From the NCBI GenBank assembly GCA_046341775.1, contig JBKDQQ010000052.1, positions 1 through 64,000 of the forward strand: a stretch of DNA of 64,000 nucleotides, written 5' to 3'. Source of the stretch: SXXH01 sp041165735 (GTDB lineage Bacteria > Planctomycetota > UBA1135 > GCA-002686595). The notes under the pieces were generated by a model. The model made no database searches. It was not told the origin of the DNA and worked only from the letters and a program-made list of their open reading frames with translations. Both the position numbers and the translations under genes were made by a program. This document shows, piece by piece, positions 8,925 to 18,021 of the stretch (positions within the stretch are counted from its first letter, which is position 1; each line of letters starts with the position of its first letter).

Positions 8925-11132
8925 GTGGTCCAGCTTCCGTTCGCACCCAGCCTCGCCTGTGCGCTGTCGCTCGCGGCCGCGTGCGAACCCTCGACCACGG
9001 CGGCTGGCGTCGGCGGCTCCACGTCGGCGACTTCCGAGCAAGCCCCGGCCACGCCAGCCGCGCAGGCCAACCCGCCCAAGGAGGCCGGACGCATCGCGGC
9101 GCGACGCGAGTTCCCGACCGCCGCCGGCGCGCGCGCCACGGCGCTGCTCGCCGGCGATCTGGATGGCGACGGTCGCGACGAGTTGCTGGCGGGGTGCTAC
9201 GGGCCGGGCGGCGTGCAGCTCTTCGCCAACCTCGGCCGCGGACTCGAGCCGGTCGCCGAACCGCGCGTGCTGGCCGTCGACGACTTCCCCCTCGGCCCCC
9301 TCTGGCTCGCGCCCCGCGCGCCGCGCTCGAGCGCCGACGATGCGCGCGTCGTGCTGGCCTCGCGCGCCGCGCCCGGTGTCGTGGTGGCCGACGCGCGCGC
9401 GTTGCTCGACTCCACCGGAGGCGCGCTGCCCGTCGCGTGGCGCGCCGACCTGCCCGCGCGGCCGCGCGCCTTGGCGGTGGGCGGCCACGACGCCTCGGGC
9501 CGGGCGTCCATCTGGGTCGCGACGATCGACGACGACCTGCACGCGTGGCGCGAAGGCGCGCAGTTCGTGCGCGCGCGCCTGCCCGACGAACAGACCACGG
9601 CCTTGCTGCCCGAGGACGGGGGATCCACCGTGCTGGTCGCGTCGCAAGGCTCGCGGCGCGTCGTGCGCCTGCGCGTGGCCGACGGAACCTTGCGCGAAGA
9701 GGCCGCCACCACCCTGGACGGACTGCCGCGGCGCCTGGCGCGCGGCGCCTGGCGCGGCGAGGAGCGCATCTTCGTCGCCGGCGGCGACCACCATGTGTGG
9801 ATCCTCGAACCGCGCGAGTTGCGCGTGGTCGAACGGATCGACGCCGGCATCGTGCCCATCGACCTGGAGTTCGATCCCGAGGGACGTGCATGGTCGCTGG
9901 CCCTGCGCGGCCAGGAATGGCGCGGCCACGACGACGAGGCGCAAGCCCCCGTGTACGCCGGCCAGCATCCGCTCGACGCGTGCCTCGGGGACTTCGACGG
10001 CGACAGGGTCGCGGACGCGGCCTTCGCCAACGGCGACGCCAAGCGGGTGTCGGTGCTGCACGGCGCGCGCGCACGTCAAGCAAGTTGGACAACCGCGCGC
10101 GACCACGCCACCGGACGTTCGCCCTACGAACTGCTCGCCGCCGACTTCGACGCCGACGGACGGCTGGATGTGCTCGCGTTGGACGCGCTCGAAGGCACGC
10201 TGTCCCTGCTGCGCGGCGGGCCGGACGGATTGCTCGAGAAGCGCGTGGTCGAGCACCTCGGCAGCGTCGAAGCGCCGCGCGCGCTGCACCTCGACGACGA
10301 CGCCAAGCTCGACCTCCTGCTGGCGCAGCGCACCGACAAGGGCGGACGACTCGTGGCCCTGTTCGGCGATGGACGCGGCGGGTTGGCCCAGCGCGCCATG
10401 GTCGCGCCCGTGCAGGTCGGACGCAGCGCGAAGGATGTCGCGCTGGTCGACCTCGATGGCGACGGGCGCCCCGAAGCCGTCGTGGCGGATCCCGAGGGCG
10501 ATGCGCTGCATGTCGTGCGCATCGTCCCCGGCGCGGACGGCAACCCGAGCCTCCTACTGGCCTCGACGCGCGCGACGAGCGGCGCGCCCACGGCCCTGCT
10601 GCACGACGCGGCGGAGCGGCGGCTCCACGTGGGGCACGCCTCCGGCAAGTCGCTCGCGTGCCTGGCGCTGGGCGCGCCGGGCTCGCTCGAGCTGCCCGCC
10701 ACCGAGTCGTGGCGCGCGGATCTCGCCGCGCCATGCCTCGCCTTGGCGCATGGAGACCTCGATGGCGATGGCGCGGCCGAGATCCTGGCGCTCGCGCTCG
10801 CCGGCGATGGACCGGGCCGCTTGCACGCGCTGGACGCGCGCGATGGCTCGGCCTGGTGCGAGCCGCTGGAGACCAGCTTGCGTCCCTACGATGTCGCCGC
10901 CGGCGATCTCGACGGCGACGGACGGAGCGAAGTGCTCGTCTCCGCGCAGAACAGCCACCACCTGAACGCCTGGCGCGCGACGGGTTCGAACACCTTGGCG
11001 CGTTCCGCGGACATCGGCGCGGGGCTCGGTCCGCTCGGCATGCTCGTCGTCGACCTCGACGCCGACGGTGCGCCGGAGATCCTCGTCGCCAACGCCTTCG
11101 GCGACTCGCTCAGCGTCGTGTCGACGCGCTGA
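8925..11132 (+). CDS. FG-GAP/VCBS repeat lipoprotein (predicted beta-propeller)
   Basis: A 735-residue protein that begins with a short lipoprotein signal (SLACALSLAAAC, Cys near residue 20) if GTG at 8925 is used. At least seven FG-GAP/VCBS calcium-loop motifs follow, such as GDLDGDGRDELL, DFDADGRLDVL, DLDGDGRPEAVV, GDLDGDGAAEIL and DLDADGAPEIL. These repeats build a calcium-binding beta-propeller, typically exposed outside the inner membrane for ligand or surface contacts. It contains one copy of the dispersed palindrome (10075-10090). Its last 23 bases overlap the last 23 of the converging next gene. Ligand unknown. Confidence 0.8.
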   Translation: MVQLPFAPSLACALSLAAACEPSTTAAGVGGSTSATSEQAPATPAAQANPPKEAGRIAARREFPTAAGARATALLAGDLDGDGRDELLAGCYGPGGVQLFANLGRGLEPVAEPRVLAVDDFPLGPLWLAPRAPRSSADDARVVLASRAAPGVVVADARALLDSTGGALPVAWRADLPARPRALAVGGHDASGRASIWVATIDDDLHAWREGAQFVRARLPDEQTTALLPEDGGSTVLVASQGSRRVVRLRVADGTLREEAATTLDGLPRRLARGAWRGEERIFVAGGDHHVWILEPRELRVVERIDAGIVPIDLEFDPEGRAWSLALRGQEWRGHDDEAQAPVYAGQHPLDACLGDFDGDRVADAAFANGDAKRVSVLHGARARQASWTTARDHATGRSPYELLAADFDADGRLDVLALDALEGTLSLLRGGPDGLLEKRVVEHLGSVEAPRALHLDDDAKLDLLLAQRTDKGGRLVALFGDGRGGLAQRAMVAPVQVGRSAKDVALVDLDGDGRPEAVVADPEGDALHVVRIVPGADGNPSLLLASTRATSGAPTALLHDAAERRLHVGHASGKSLACLALGAPGSLELPATESWRADLAAPCLALAHGDLDGDGAAEILALALAGDGPGRLHALDARDGSAWCEPLETSLRPYDVAAGDLDGDGRSEVLVSAQNSHHLNAWRATGSNTLARSADIGAGLGPLGMLVVDLDADGAPEILVANAFGDSLSVVSTR
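10075..10090. repeat. Dispersed palindrome, one mismatch, inside the FG-GAP gene
   Basis: GTCAA-GCAAGT-TGGAC. Read on the minus strand it is GTCCA-ACTTGC-TTGAC, with an intact right half and the same A-to-C change as the copy at 60928. Confidence 0.5.
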
Positions 11133-13044
11133 GCGCCACCAGCATCCGCTCGAGTCCGATCATCAACCGCAGCGAGCCGGACGCGGGATTGGCGCCCGCC
11201 TTGGGCGCGCGATCGACCAGGAATCCGTGCGCGCGGCGATAGCGCGCCACGGTGGAGCGCAGCACGGTGGCGTAGCGCGCGCGCACCTCGTCCTGCGGCA
11301 ATCCGAGGTGCGGCGCCGCCAGCGTGGCAAGGCCTTGCACGAGGTTGGAGGGCGTGCCCGGCAGGTCGCCGACCTGCAGCGCGGTGCGCGGATCGAAGGC
11401 GTAGATGGTCACGTCGCCGAACGCGCCGTTGCCGTACTGCTCGCCTTGCATGTGGGCGTGGGCCGCGTCGAGCAGCGCCGGCCGCAGTCGCGGCAGGATC
11501 GACGGCTCGGCGAGCGCCAGGTCCGCGGCGAGTTGCCAGCAGCGCACCTGGTCGGCCGCGAGGTTGCCGCCCAGCGCCGTCGCGCCGCGCCAAGGCTCGA
11601 GGTACCGTTCGAGGCCCTCCAGCGCGAAGCGCCGGAACGGAAGCTCGCCCGGCACGTCGCGCGCCACGAGGGCCGCGCGCGCGCCGTAGTGGCCGAACTC
11701 GTCGTCGAAGCCCGGGTCGATCGCCTGCCACCCGCCGGCCCAGTGGTGCGAGTACTCGAGCACCGCCAGCGCCTCGTGCGCCGCGCGCAACAGCCGCCGT
11801 CCGTCAATTTTACTTGACACCGGCGCGCCGTCGGCCGCCGCGCGCTCGACCAGCGGGGCGAGGCGCGCCAATTGCGCCGGCACGTCGAGTCGCCGCAGCA
11901 AGGCGGTGTCGAGGTTGGGCGCCCCGTCCCCGGGCCGGTAGCTCGCAGCGACGCCACCGTCCGGCAACAAGCCGCGTTCCAGCACCAGCTCGGCGATGCG
12001 CGCCGCCCGCTCGAGCGCCGCGCGCCTGCGGTCGGGTGCGCCGTCGCGCGCCACCTCGACGAGGTGCGCCAGCGGCAGGGCGATCTCGACCGGACGATCG
12101 AGGATCGGTTCGTCGCGCGCCGGATCCCACATCGCCGGCAGGCCCGTCCCGGGCGCGAAGCCCAGCGCGAGGAAGTCCTCCCACCACGCCGCATGCAGGG
12201 CGCGCACGCGTTCGGAGCCGCCGTGCTCGGCGAGGACCGCCGCGCTCTTCCAGAACGGGATGTACGGCGCGCACGCGGCGAGCCGCTGGAGCTCGGCGCC
12301 CGTCTCCGCGTCGAAGGCGCGCGCGACGAAGCGCGTGCGGCGCGGCCCGAACTCGTCGAGCGCGCGCTCCTCCCATTCGAGGACGATGCGTTCGAGCTCG
12401 GCGCGCACCTCGGCGGCCAACGCCTCGGGCGCGGGGCACGGGAACTCCGCGTCGGCCGCGAGGGCGCTCCACGCGCCTGCGCCGCCGGGCGACTCCAGCC
12501 GCAGCAGGAGGCGCGGCACCAGCGGCCGCCCGAGGCGCGCCTCGAGTTCGGCGCCGTCGATGGCGAACTCGCCGCGCGGCTCGAGCACGACCTCGCCCTC
12601 GTCGCCGTCGACCACCACCAGGCGCGCCGGGCCCTCGACCTTGCCGCGCAATCGCAACGAGCGCGCCATGCCGGGGTCGAGGGCCAGCGGCTGTTCGGCG
12701 CGTTCGCCGGGACGCAGCACGAGCTTGCCGTCGACGATGTGGTCGGCTCCACGCGGCGTGCGCCACCACGGCAGGGGGCGCGCGCCACGCCCGTCGACGA
12801 GCGGCGCGTGGTGCTCGAGGAACGCGCCGTTGCGCAGGACTTCGAGGCGCACCGTCGGCTCGGCGCCCGACGGCGCGACCACCGGCGCCGTCGCGCCATC
12901 GCGACTCGAGCGCGCCGCTTCGGCGGTCGTCGTCCACAAGGCGAGGCAGGCCCCCGCGCACGCCAGGCGCAGCGCCGCGGGGAACGGAAGGACGCGTCCG
13001 CGGCCGGAAGCCTGCGAAGCACCGCTGCGACCTAGGCGGGTCAT
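11110..13044 (-). CDS. Unknown secreted protein, mostly alpha-helical
   Basis: A 644-residue protein not recognised. From MTRLGR (ATG at 13044) there is a basic N-terminus and a hydrophobic segment ending TTAEAA, so a cleavable signal peptide is likely. Residues about 50-200 look beta-rich (VRLEVLRNGAFLEHH, KLVLRPGERAEQPL). The rest has helix repeats with aromatic/His clusters such as YSHHWAGGWQAIDPGFDDEFGHYG and GNGAFGDVTIYAFDPR, reminiscent of an alpha/alpha toroid, but I see no decisive catalytic motif. It overlaps the FG-GAP gene tail to tail by 23 bases and contains a perfect copy of the dispersed palindrome. Confidence 0.65.
   Translation of the reverse strand: MTRLGRSGASQASGRGRVLPFPAALRLACAGACLALWTTTAEAARSSRDGATAPVVAPSGAEPTVRLEVLRNGAFLEHHAPLVDGRGARPLPWWRTPRGADHIVDGKLVLRPGERAEQPLALDPGMARSLRLRGKVEGPARLVVVDGDEGEVVLEPRGEFAIDGAELEARLGRPLVPRLLLRLESPGGAGAWSALAADAEFPCPAPEALAAEVRAELERIVLEWEERALDEFGPRRTRFVARAFDAETGAELQRLAACAPYIPFWKSAAVLAEHGGSERVRALHAAWWEDFLALGFAPGTGLPAMWDPARDEPILDRPVEIALPLAHLVEVARDGAPDRRRAALERAARIAELVLERGLLPDGGVAASYRPGDGAPNLDTALLRRLDVPAQLARLAPLVERAAADGAPVSSKIDGRRLLRAAHEALAVLEYSHHWAGGWQAIDPGFDDEFGHYGARAALVARDVPGELPFRRFALEGLERYLEPWRGATALGGNLAADQVRCWQLAADLALAEPSILPRLRPALLDAAHAHMQGEQYGNGAFGDVTIYAFDPRTALQVGDLPGTPSNLVQGLATLAAPHLGLPQDEVRARYATVLRSTVARYRRAHGFLVDRAPKAGANPASGSLRLMIGLERMLVALSASTRR
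11803..11818. repeat. Dispersed palindrome, perfect copy
   Basis: GTCAA-TTTTAC-TTGAC, inside the minus-strand gene 11110-13044, where it encodes S-S-K-I-D. It is a conspicuous AT-rich island in a GC-rich gene. Confidence 0.7.
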
Positions 13045-13109
13045 CGCTATCCTTGTAGCCTCTTTCGACCGGGGAGGCACCTCGGTCGCACCTGATCCGG
13101 TCCAGTCGC

Positions 13110-14120
13110 ATGAACTCCTACACGGTCGTCGAGCTCCTCGGCGACGGCATCTCGAGCGAACTCTCGGCCAGCGTCCACGCCGTCGCGGCCCAGCTCCCCT
13201 GCTCCCTGTCGTTCGTGCCGGTGGACCTCTCCGACGAGAACCGTCGGCGCCGCGGCAAGGCGCTCTACGCCGAGGCGGTGGCCTTGATGAAGGAGCACAA
13301 GGTCTCCATCAAGTACCCGACCGCCACCACCGCCGACAGCCCGAACAAGATCCTGCGCGACGAGTGCGACTTCGCGGTCATCCACCGCCCTGTGTCGACC
13401 ATCCCCGGCATCGAGAACAACTTCAAGAAGACGATCGACATCGATGTCGTGCGCATCGCCACGGGCGGCACCTACGAGGATCCGGGTCGGCGACTGGGCG
13501 ACGACATCGCGGTGTCGTTGCGCGTGATCGAGCGCCGCCCGAGCTTCTGCGCGGCGCGCTACGCCTTCGAGCTGGCCAAGCAGCGCGGCACGCACGTGGT
13601 CTCCGCCAGCAAGTACACGATCCAGCAGGCGACCGACGGCCTGTTCGAGGAGGTCGTGGCCGAGGTGGCCAAGGGCTACCCGGAGATCCCGCACAGGAAG
13701 GAGCTGTTCGACGCGCTCCTGGCCGGGATCATCATGAAGCCCGAGAAGTACGCCGTGATCGTGTGCCCCAACGAGTACGGCGACTTCCTGTCTGACTCGG
13801 CTTGCGGCCTGATCGGCTCGATCGGCCTGGGCGATTCGTCCAGCTTCGCCTTCGACGAAAAGGGGCAAGTCAGCTGCGCCATGTTCGACCCGGCGGGCGG
13901 CACCGCGCCCGACATCGCCGGCAAGGACTTGTGCAACCCGACCGCGGCCTTGTTGTCGCTGGCGAACCTGTTGCGCCATGTGGGCGAGGTCGAAGCCGGC
14001 CGCCGCCTGACGGAGGCGATCTACTCGGCCATCAAGGAAGGCCGCAAGACGCGCGACATCGGCGGCGAGCTCGGCACGCGGGCGTTCACCACCGAGGTCG
14101 CGAACCGCATGCGCGCCTAG
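13110..14120 (+). CDS. Isocitrate/isopropylmalate dehydrogenase-family protein of uncertain specificity
   Basis: A 336-residue protein covering the whole beta-decarboxylating dehydrogenase fold. It starts VVELLGDGIS and keeps the catalytic elements: SASKYTIQQATDGLF (catalytic Lys), FDALLAGIIMKPEKYAVIVCPNEYGDFLSDSACGLIG (metal-binding Asp residues, shown here in the order seen), and the dinucleotide loop DPAGGTAPDIAGK. The substrate region is unusual: the family's RENTEGxYSG block reads RIATGGTYEDPG and the usual RP motif is in HRPVSTIPG. It therefore probably acts on a 2-hydroxyacid other than isocitrate or isopropylmalate. Its stop shares the CTAG with the stop of the converging aminotransferase gene. 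Confidence 0.75.
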   Translation: MNSYTVVELLGDGISSELSASVHAVAAQLPCSLSFVPVDLSDENRRRRGKALYAEAVALMKEHKVSIKYPTATTADSPNKILRDECDFAVIHRPVSTIPGIENNFKKTIDIDVVRIATGGTYEDPGRRLGDDIAVSLRVIERRPSFCAARYAFELAKQRGTHVVSASKYTIQQATDGLFEEVVAEVAKGYPEIPHRKELFDALLAGIIMKPEKYAVIVCPNEYGDFLSDSACGLIGSIGLGDSSSFAFDEKGQVSCAMFDPAGGTAPDIAGKDLCNPTAALLSLANLLRHVGEVEAGRRLTEAIYSAIKEGRKTRDIGGELGTRAFTTEVANRMRA

Positions 14121-15454
14121 GATCGGCGCGCGGTTTCCAACGCGACCGCGACCGGCGCCGCGTCGGCATCACCCGCGACCGGCGCATCCGAGGGCGGCTC
14201 GCCGGCGCGTACGACCCGCATGCGCGGCGCGGCTTCGTCGCGCGCCGGTCCGGGCAAGGGACGCGGACCGCATTCCCCCGCGGCCTGCAGCTCGTCGGCG
14301 AGCCGTTCCACCTCGTCGCGCCCCATCTCGGCGTGCAGCGGCAAGTACACGAGCCGCGTCGCCAGCCAATGCGCGCGCGGCGTCTCGTGCGCGCCGCCGT
14401 TGCAGGCCAGCGTGGCCCGCGCGGTGGCGTCGTAGCCCGCGGCGCGCAGGGCGGCCACGAGGCGCGCGGGTTCGTCGCTCGCCACCGCGGCCACCCAGTG
14501 ATGGCGGATGGGCGCGTCGCCGCCGACCAGGGCCGCGCGGGGCGCGAGGCGGGCGCGCAGCGATTCCCCGAGTTCGCGCTGGCGCGCCACGCGCTCGCGC
14601 TCGCCTTGCGACAGGCGCCGCGCCATGCTCGCCATCAGGGCTGGCGCTGGCCGGCGCCGCAACTCCTCGAGCAGGCGCTCGCGCGAGAAGCCGCGCACGC
14701 TGCCGGCGATCACGTCGTCGCTCGTCGTGCCCAGCAGGCGGCACGCGCGGTCGAACGCCCCGAAGCACGCGCGCGTCGCCACGAGCTTGAAGCAGGCGTA
14801 CTTGGCCAATCGCGCCAGGTGCGCGCGGGCGCGCTGGCGCGGCCACGAGTCCTGCAGCCGCCCCATGGCCGCGCGGCGTCCGGCGTCGGCGACCCGCACC
14901 AGACCCCCGGCGAGCGCGGTGCCGGTCTTGATCGGACCGAAGGACAGGAAGACGAGGTCGCTGCGCGCATCGCCACGCCAACCATCGCCCGTCCAGGCCT
15001 GCGCCGCGTCCTCCCACAGTTCGGCGCCGTGCGCGCGCGCGAGCGCGATCCAGGGCTCGAGGTCGATGCGCGTCCCGTACAAGTGCGCCAGTAGAAGCGC
15101 GCGTGGACGATCCGAGGGAGCGGACGCCTCGAGGATGCGTCGCGCGGCGGCGAAATCGGGCTCGAGCGTGCGTGGGTCGACGTCGATGGCGACCGGCTCG
15201 AGGCCATGGGCGCGCAGGACGCGCAGCATGTCGGGGATGGTCAGCGCCGACACGACCACGCGCGTCCCGGCGGGCCAGGACGCGCAGGACAGCGCCAGGT
15301 CGAGGGCGCTGCGCACGGACAGGGCGGCGAGCCACTCGCGGCCGCCCGCGGCCGATTCGAGCGCGACGCGAGCATGCGTCTCGTCCGCGGCGCATTGCAT
15401 GGCCGCATGGAAGAGATCGCCCCAGGCGACGTCCAACCGCTTGCGCGGGTGCAT
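14117..15454 (-). CDS. DegT/DnrJ/EryC1-type PLP aminotransferase-like protein
   Basis: A 445-residue protein with the DegT-family layout: a cofactor-phosphate region, SALTIPDMLRVLRAHGLEPVAIDVD, then LLAHLYG, ELWEDAAQAW (Asp that contacts the PLP ring), and SFGPIKTGTALAGG, whose Lys near residue 171 would form the Schiff base. Relatives make amino sugars for surface polysaccharides. The flippase and glycosyltransferase genes start 130 bases away on the other strand, so a role in the same glycan is plausible. The C-terminal 50 residues are low-complexity. Start at MHPRKR; the ORF extends upstream but without coding character. Stop TAG overlaps that of 13110-14120. Confidence 0.75.
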   Translation of the reverse strand: MHPRKRLDVAWGDLFHAAMQCAADETHARVALESAAGGREWLAALSVRSALDLALSCASWPAGTRVVVSALTIPDMLRVLRAHGLEPVAIDVDPRTLEPDFAAARRILEASAPSDRPRALLLAHLYGTRIDLEPWIALARAHGAELWEDAAQAWTGDGWRGDARSDLVFLSFGPIKTGTALAGGLVRVADAGRRAAMGRLQDSWPRQRARAHLARLAKYACFKLVATRACFGAFDRACRLLGTTSDDVIAGSVRGFSRERLLEELRRRPAPALMASMARRLSQGERERVARQRELGESLRARLAPRAALVGGDAPIRHHWVAAVASDEPARLVAALRAAGYDATARATLACNGGAHETPRAHWLATRLVYLPLHAEMGRDEVERLADELQAAGECGPRPLPGPARDEAAPRMRVVRAGEPPSDAPVAGDADAAPVAVALETARRS

Positions 15455-15583
15455 GCGGGGATGATCGCGCACCGATCCTCCGCGCGCAACTTGGCGGAAG
15501 GACGCAGGTCCGGGCGCGGCCAATCCGCGCGCGAGCCCCTCACGACGCTTCCCGCGGCCACGCGCATCCCGCATCCTCTTCGC

Positions 15584-16900
15584 ATGCAAGCGGCATCCAC
15601 GACGCGCCGGCGAGTCTGGAGCAGCACGGCGCTGCTCGTGCTCGGTCGCGTCTTCGGGTCCTTGTGCACCTTCTTCGTGCTGTGGCGGCTGTCGCACGCG
15701 CTGCCGCCGGCGGAGTTCGGCCGCTTCACGTTCTGGCTGGCCGTGTTCAGCGTGCTGGACACGTGGGTCGACTTCGGCACCGGACAGACGGTGGTCGCCC
15801 GCACGGCCGCGCGCCCCGCGGAGCTGCCGGCCGCGCTCGCCGCCGCGCGTCGCCTGCGCGCGCTGCATGGATTGGCCGGGGCGGGCTTCGTGGCGCTCGC
15901 CGCGTGGATCTACGGCGAGCCAGGCGCGACCTGGATCGTGCTGGCCGCCTTGTACCCGTTGACGCACGCGCTCGAGCTGTCGACCGTGGCCAAGCGCCAG
16001 GCGATCGACTACCGCCTGCACACCGGCACGCGCGCCTTGTCGAGCACCCTGTGGGTCGCGGGCACGACATGGCTCCTGTGGCGCGGCGACCACGATCCGG
16101 CGCACCACCTGCTCGCGATCGCCGCGGGCAGCGCCGTCGGGAACCTCGTGCTGCACGCGCTGCTGCGGCGCGAGCTGCAGCCCGAGCCGGCGGCCGCCGA
16201 TGCGGCGGGCCTGTGGCGCGCCAGCCTGCCGCTGGGCCTCGCGGCCTTGTTCCAGCAGGCGTACTTCTGGGTCGACAACCTCTACGTGCGCGCCTGGTGC
16301 GGCGAGGAGCTGCTCGGGGCCTACAACATCGGCATGCGCGTGTTGTCGGTGTCGATCATGGTCGTGCTCTTCGCCACCGGCGCGGCCCTGCCGTGGTTCG
16401 CGCGCGAGCACGCGCGCGGCGCGCTGGGCGCCGCGATCGAGTCCATCGCCTTGCCGCTCCTCTCGCTCGCCTGCGCGGGCGCCGCGCTGCTTGCGCCTTG
16501 GAGCGGCGAGGTGCTCGCCTTGTTCGGCGAGCACGCGCGCGCAGCGCGCCACGCGCTGCCGTGGCTGCTCGGCGCGGTGGTGGCGATCCACCTCGGCGCG
16601 GCGCTCTTGACCGGACTCGTCGCCTGCGGCGAGCGCGCGGCCGTGCTCAAGATCTCGGCTGCGGCGCTGGCGCTGAACCTCGCGCTCAACGCCTGGCTCG
16701 TGCCGATGCGCGGCATCGACGGCGCCGCGCAGGCGACGCTCGCCACCGAGGCGTTCGTGGCGCTGGCGGGCTGGTTCGCCCTCTCCCGACTAGGAGCGGC
16801 GCCGCGCGTGGCGCGCTTGGCATGGCTCGTTCCACCCGCCTGCCTCGTGGCGGGCTGGTGGCTCTCGCAAGCGGCGCGAACCGCGTGGATGGCCCCATGA
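15584..16900 (+). CDS. Polysaccharide flippase-like membrane protein (MATE/Wzx superfamily)
   Basis: A 438-residue integral membrane protein with about 12 hydrophobic segments. The N-terminus (SSTALLVLGRVFGSLCTFFVLWRLSHAL, then PAEFGRFTFWLAVFSV) has the pattern of Wzx O-antigen flippases, including the GRFTF block seen after the first helices. Wzx proteins move lipid-linked oligosaccharide units across the cytoplasmic membrane. ATG at 15584 directly precedes the first helix; the open frame upstream overlaps the divergent aminotransferase and is not coding. The TGA overlaps the ATG of the next glycosyltransferase (ATGA), so the two are translationally coupled and probably act on one glycan. 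Confidence 0.8.
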   Translation: MQAASTTRRRVWSSTALLVLGRVFGSLCTFFVLWRLSHALPPAEFGRFTFWLAVFSVLDTWVDFGTGQTVVARTAARPAELPAALAAARRLRALHGLAGAGFVALAAWIYGEPGATWIVLAALYPLTHALELSTVAKRQAIDYRLHTGTRALSSTLWVAGTTWLLWRGDHDPAHHLLAIAAGSAVGNLVLHALLRRELQPEPAAADAAGLWRASLPLGLAALFQQAYFWVDNLYVRAWCGEELLGAYNIGMRVLSVSIMVVLFATGAALPWFAREHARGALGAAIESIALPLLSLACAGAALLAPWSGEVLALFGEHARAARHALPWLLGAVVAIHLGAALLTGLVACGERAAVLKISAAALALNLALNAWLVPMRGIDGAAQATLATEAFVALAGWFALSRLGAAPRVARLAWLVPPACLVAGWWLSQAARTAWMAP

Positions 16901-18012
16901 GGATCGGCATCGACTACCGCTCGGCCCTCGTCAACCGCGAGGGCATCGGTCGCGCCACGCGCGAACTGGCGCGGGCGCTCTCCGGCTTCGGCTTGGAGGA
17001 GGACCTGCGCCTCTTCGGTTGGACCCTGCAACGCGCCGCGCTGCCGCGCGCCGAGCTGGGACTCGACGCGCGCACGCGCCTCTCGCGCCTGCGCTTCCCC
17101 TCGCGCTGGATCGAGCCTTTGTGCCGCCTCTCGCGACGGGGCGTCGACGATTTCGTGGGCGGCGTCGACATCTTCCACCACTCGCAACCCGTGCGCCTGC
17201 CGATCCGCGCCGCGCGCGAGACCTGCATGGTCTACGACTGCATCTGGGCGCGCGACACCGGCTCGATCAGCGCCGAGGCCGCGCGCGCCATGGAGACGGC
17301 GATCCGCGAACAGGTGGCGCACGCCAGCCTCGTGTTCGCGCCGACGCGCACGGCGCGCGAGGACATCCGACGCGTGCTGGGCGTTCCGATGGAGCGGATG
17401 CGCATCGCCTCCCTCGGCTGCGACCACGTGCTGCGGCACATGCCCGAAGCGTTGGTGGCGCCGCGCACGCCCTACGTCCTCGTCGTTTCGCGCGTCGATG
17501 GACGCAAGAACCACGCGACCCTGCTGGCGGCCTTCGAGATCCTCGTGGAGGCCGGGTTGCCGCACCGCTTGATCGTCGCGGGGCCCGACGGCCACGGCGC
17601 GGCGGACTTCGAGGCCCGTCTGGCGAGGTCGAGCGCGCGCGAGCGCGTCGTGCGCCTGAAGCACGTGCCCGACGAGGACCTCTCGGCCCTCTACGCCGGC
17701 ACGTCGGCCTTCGCCTTCCCGAGCCTCGACGAGGGCTTCGGCCTGCCGCCGCTGGAGGCGATGGCCTGCGGAGCGCCGGTGGTCGCTTCCGACATCCCTT
17801 GCCTGCGCGAAGTGCTGGGAGAGGCGGCGCTCTTCGTGCCGGCGCTCGACGCGGAGGCCCTGGCGCGCGAACTGCGCGCGGTGCTTTCGGAGCGCGAACT
17901 GGCGGCCGATCTCGTCGAACGGGGGCGGGCGCGCGCGCGCGGCTACACCTGGCGCTTGTGCGCTGCCGACATGCTGGCCGCGTGGCGCGAACTGCTCCCC
18001 GCGCGGGGCTGA
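16897..18012 (+). CDS. GT4-family glycosyltransferase
   Basis: A 371-residue GT-B fold enzyme. The N-terminal acceptor domain starts MRIGIDYRSALVNREGIGRATREL. The C-terminal donor domain contains VLVVSRVDGRKNHATLLAAF, the EX7E-type motif in PSLDEGFGLPPLEAMACG, and VVASDIPCLREVLGEAALF. Members are retaining transferases using nucleotide-sugars, usually in surface polysaccharide assembly on the cytoplasmic face. Coupled to the flippase by a 4-base overlap. The donor sugar cannot be read from sequence. Confidence 0.9.
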   Translation: MRIGIDYRSALVNREGIGRATRELARALSGFGLEEDLRLFGWTLQRAALPRAELGLDARTRLSRLRFPSRWIEPLCRLSRRGVDDFVGGVDIFHHSQPVRLPIRAARETCMVYDCIWARDTGSISAEAARAMETAIREQVAHASLVFAPTRTAREDIRRVLGVPMERMRIASLGCDHVLRHMPEALVAPRTPYVLVVSRVDGRKNHATLLAAFEILVEAGLPHRLIVAGPDGHGAADFEARLARSSARERVVRLKHVPDEDLSALYAGTSAFAFPSLDEGFGLPPLEAMACGAPVVASDIPCLREVLGEAALFVPALDAEALARELRAVLSERELAADLVERGRARARGYTWRLCAADMLAAWRELLPARG

Positions 18013-18021
18013 GCGCGCGCC

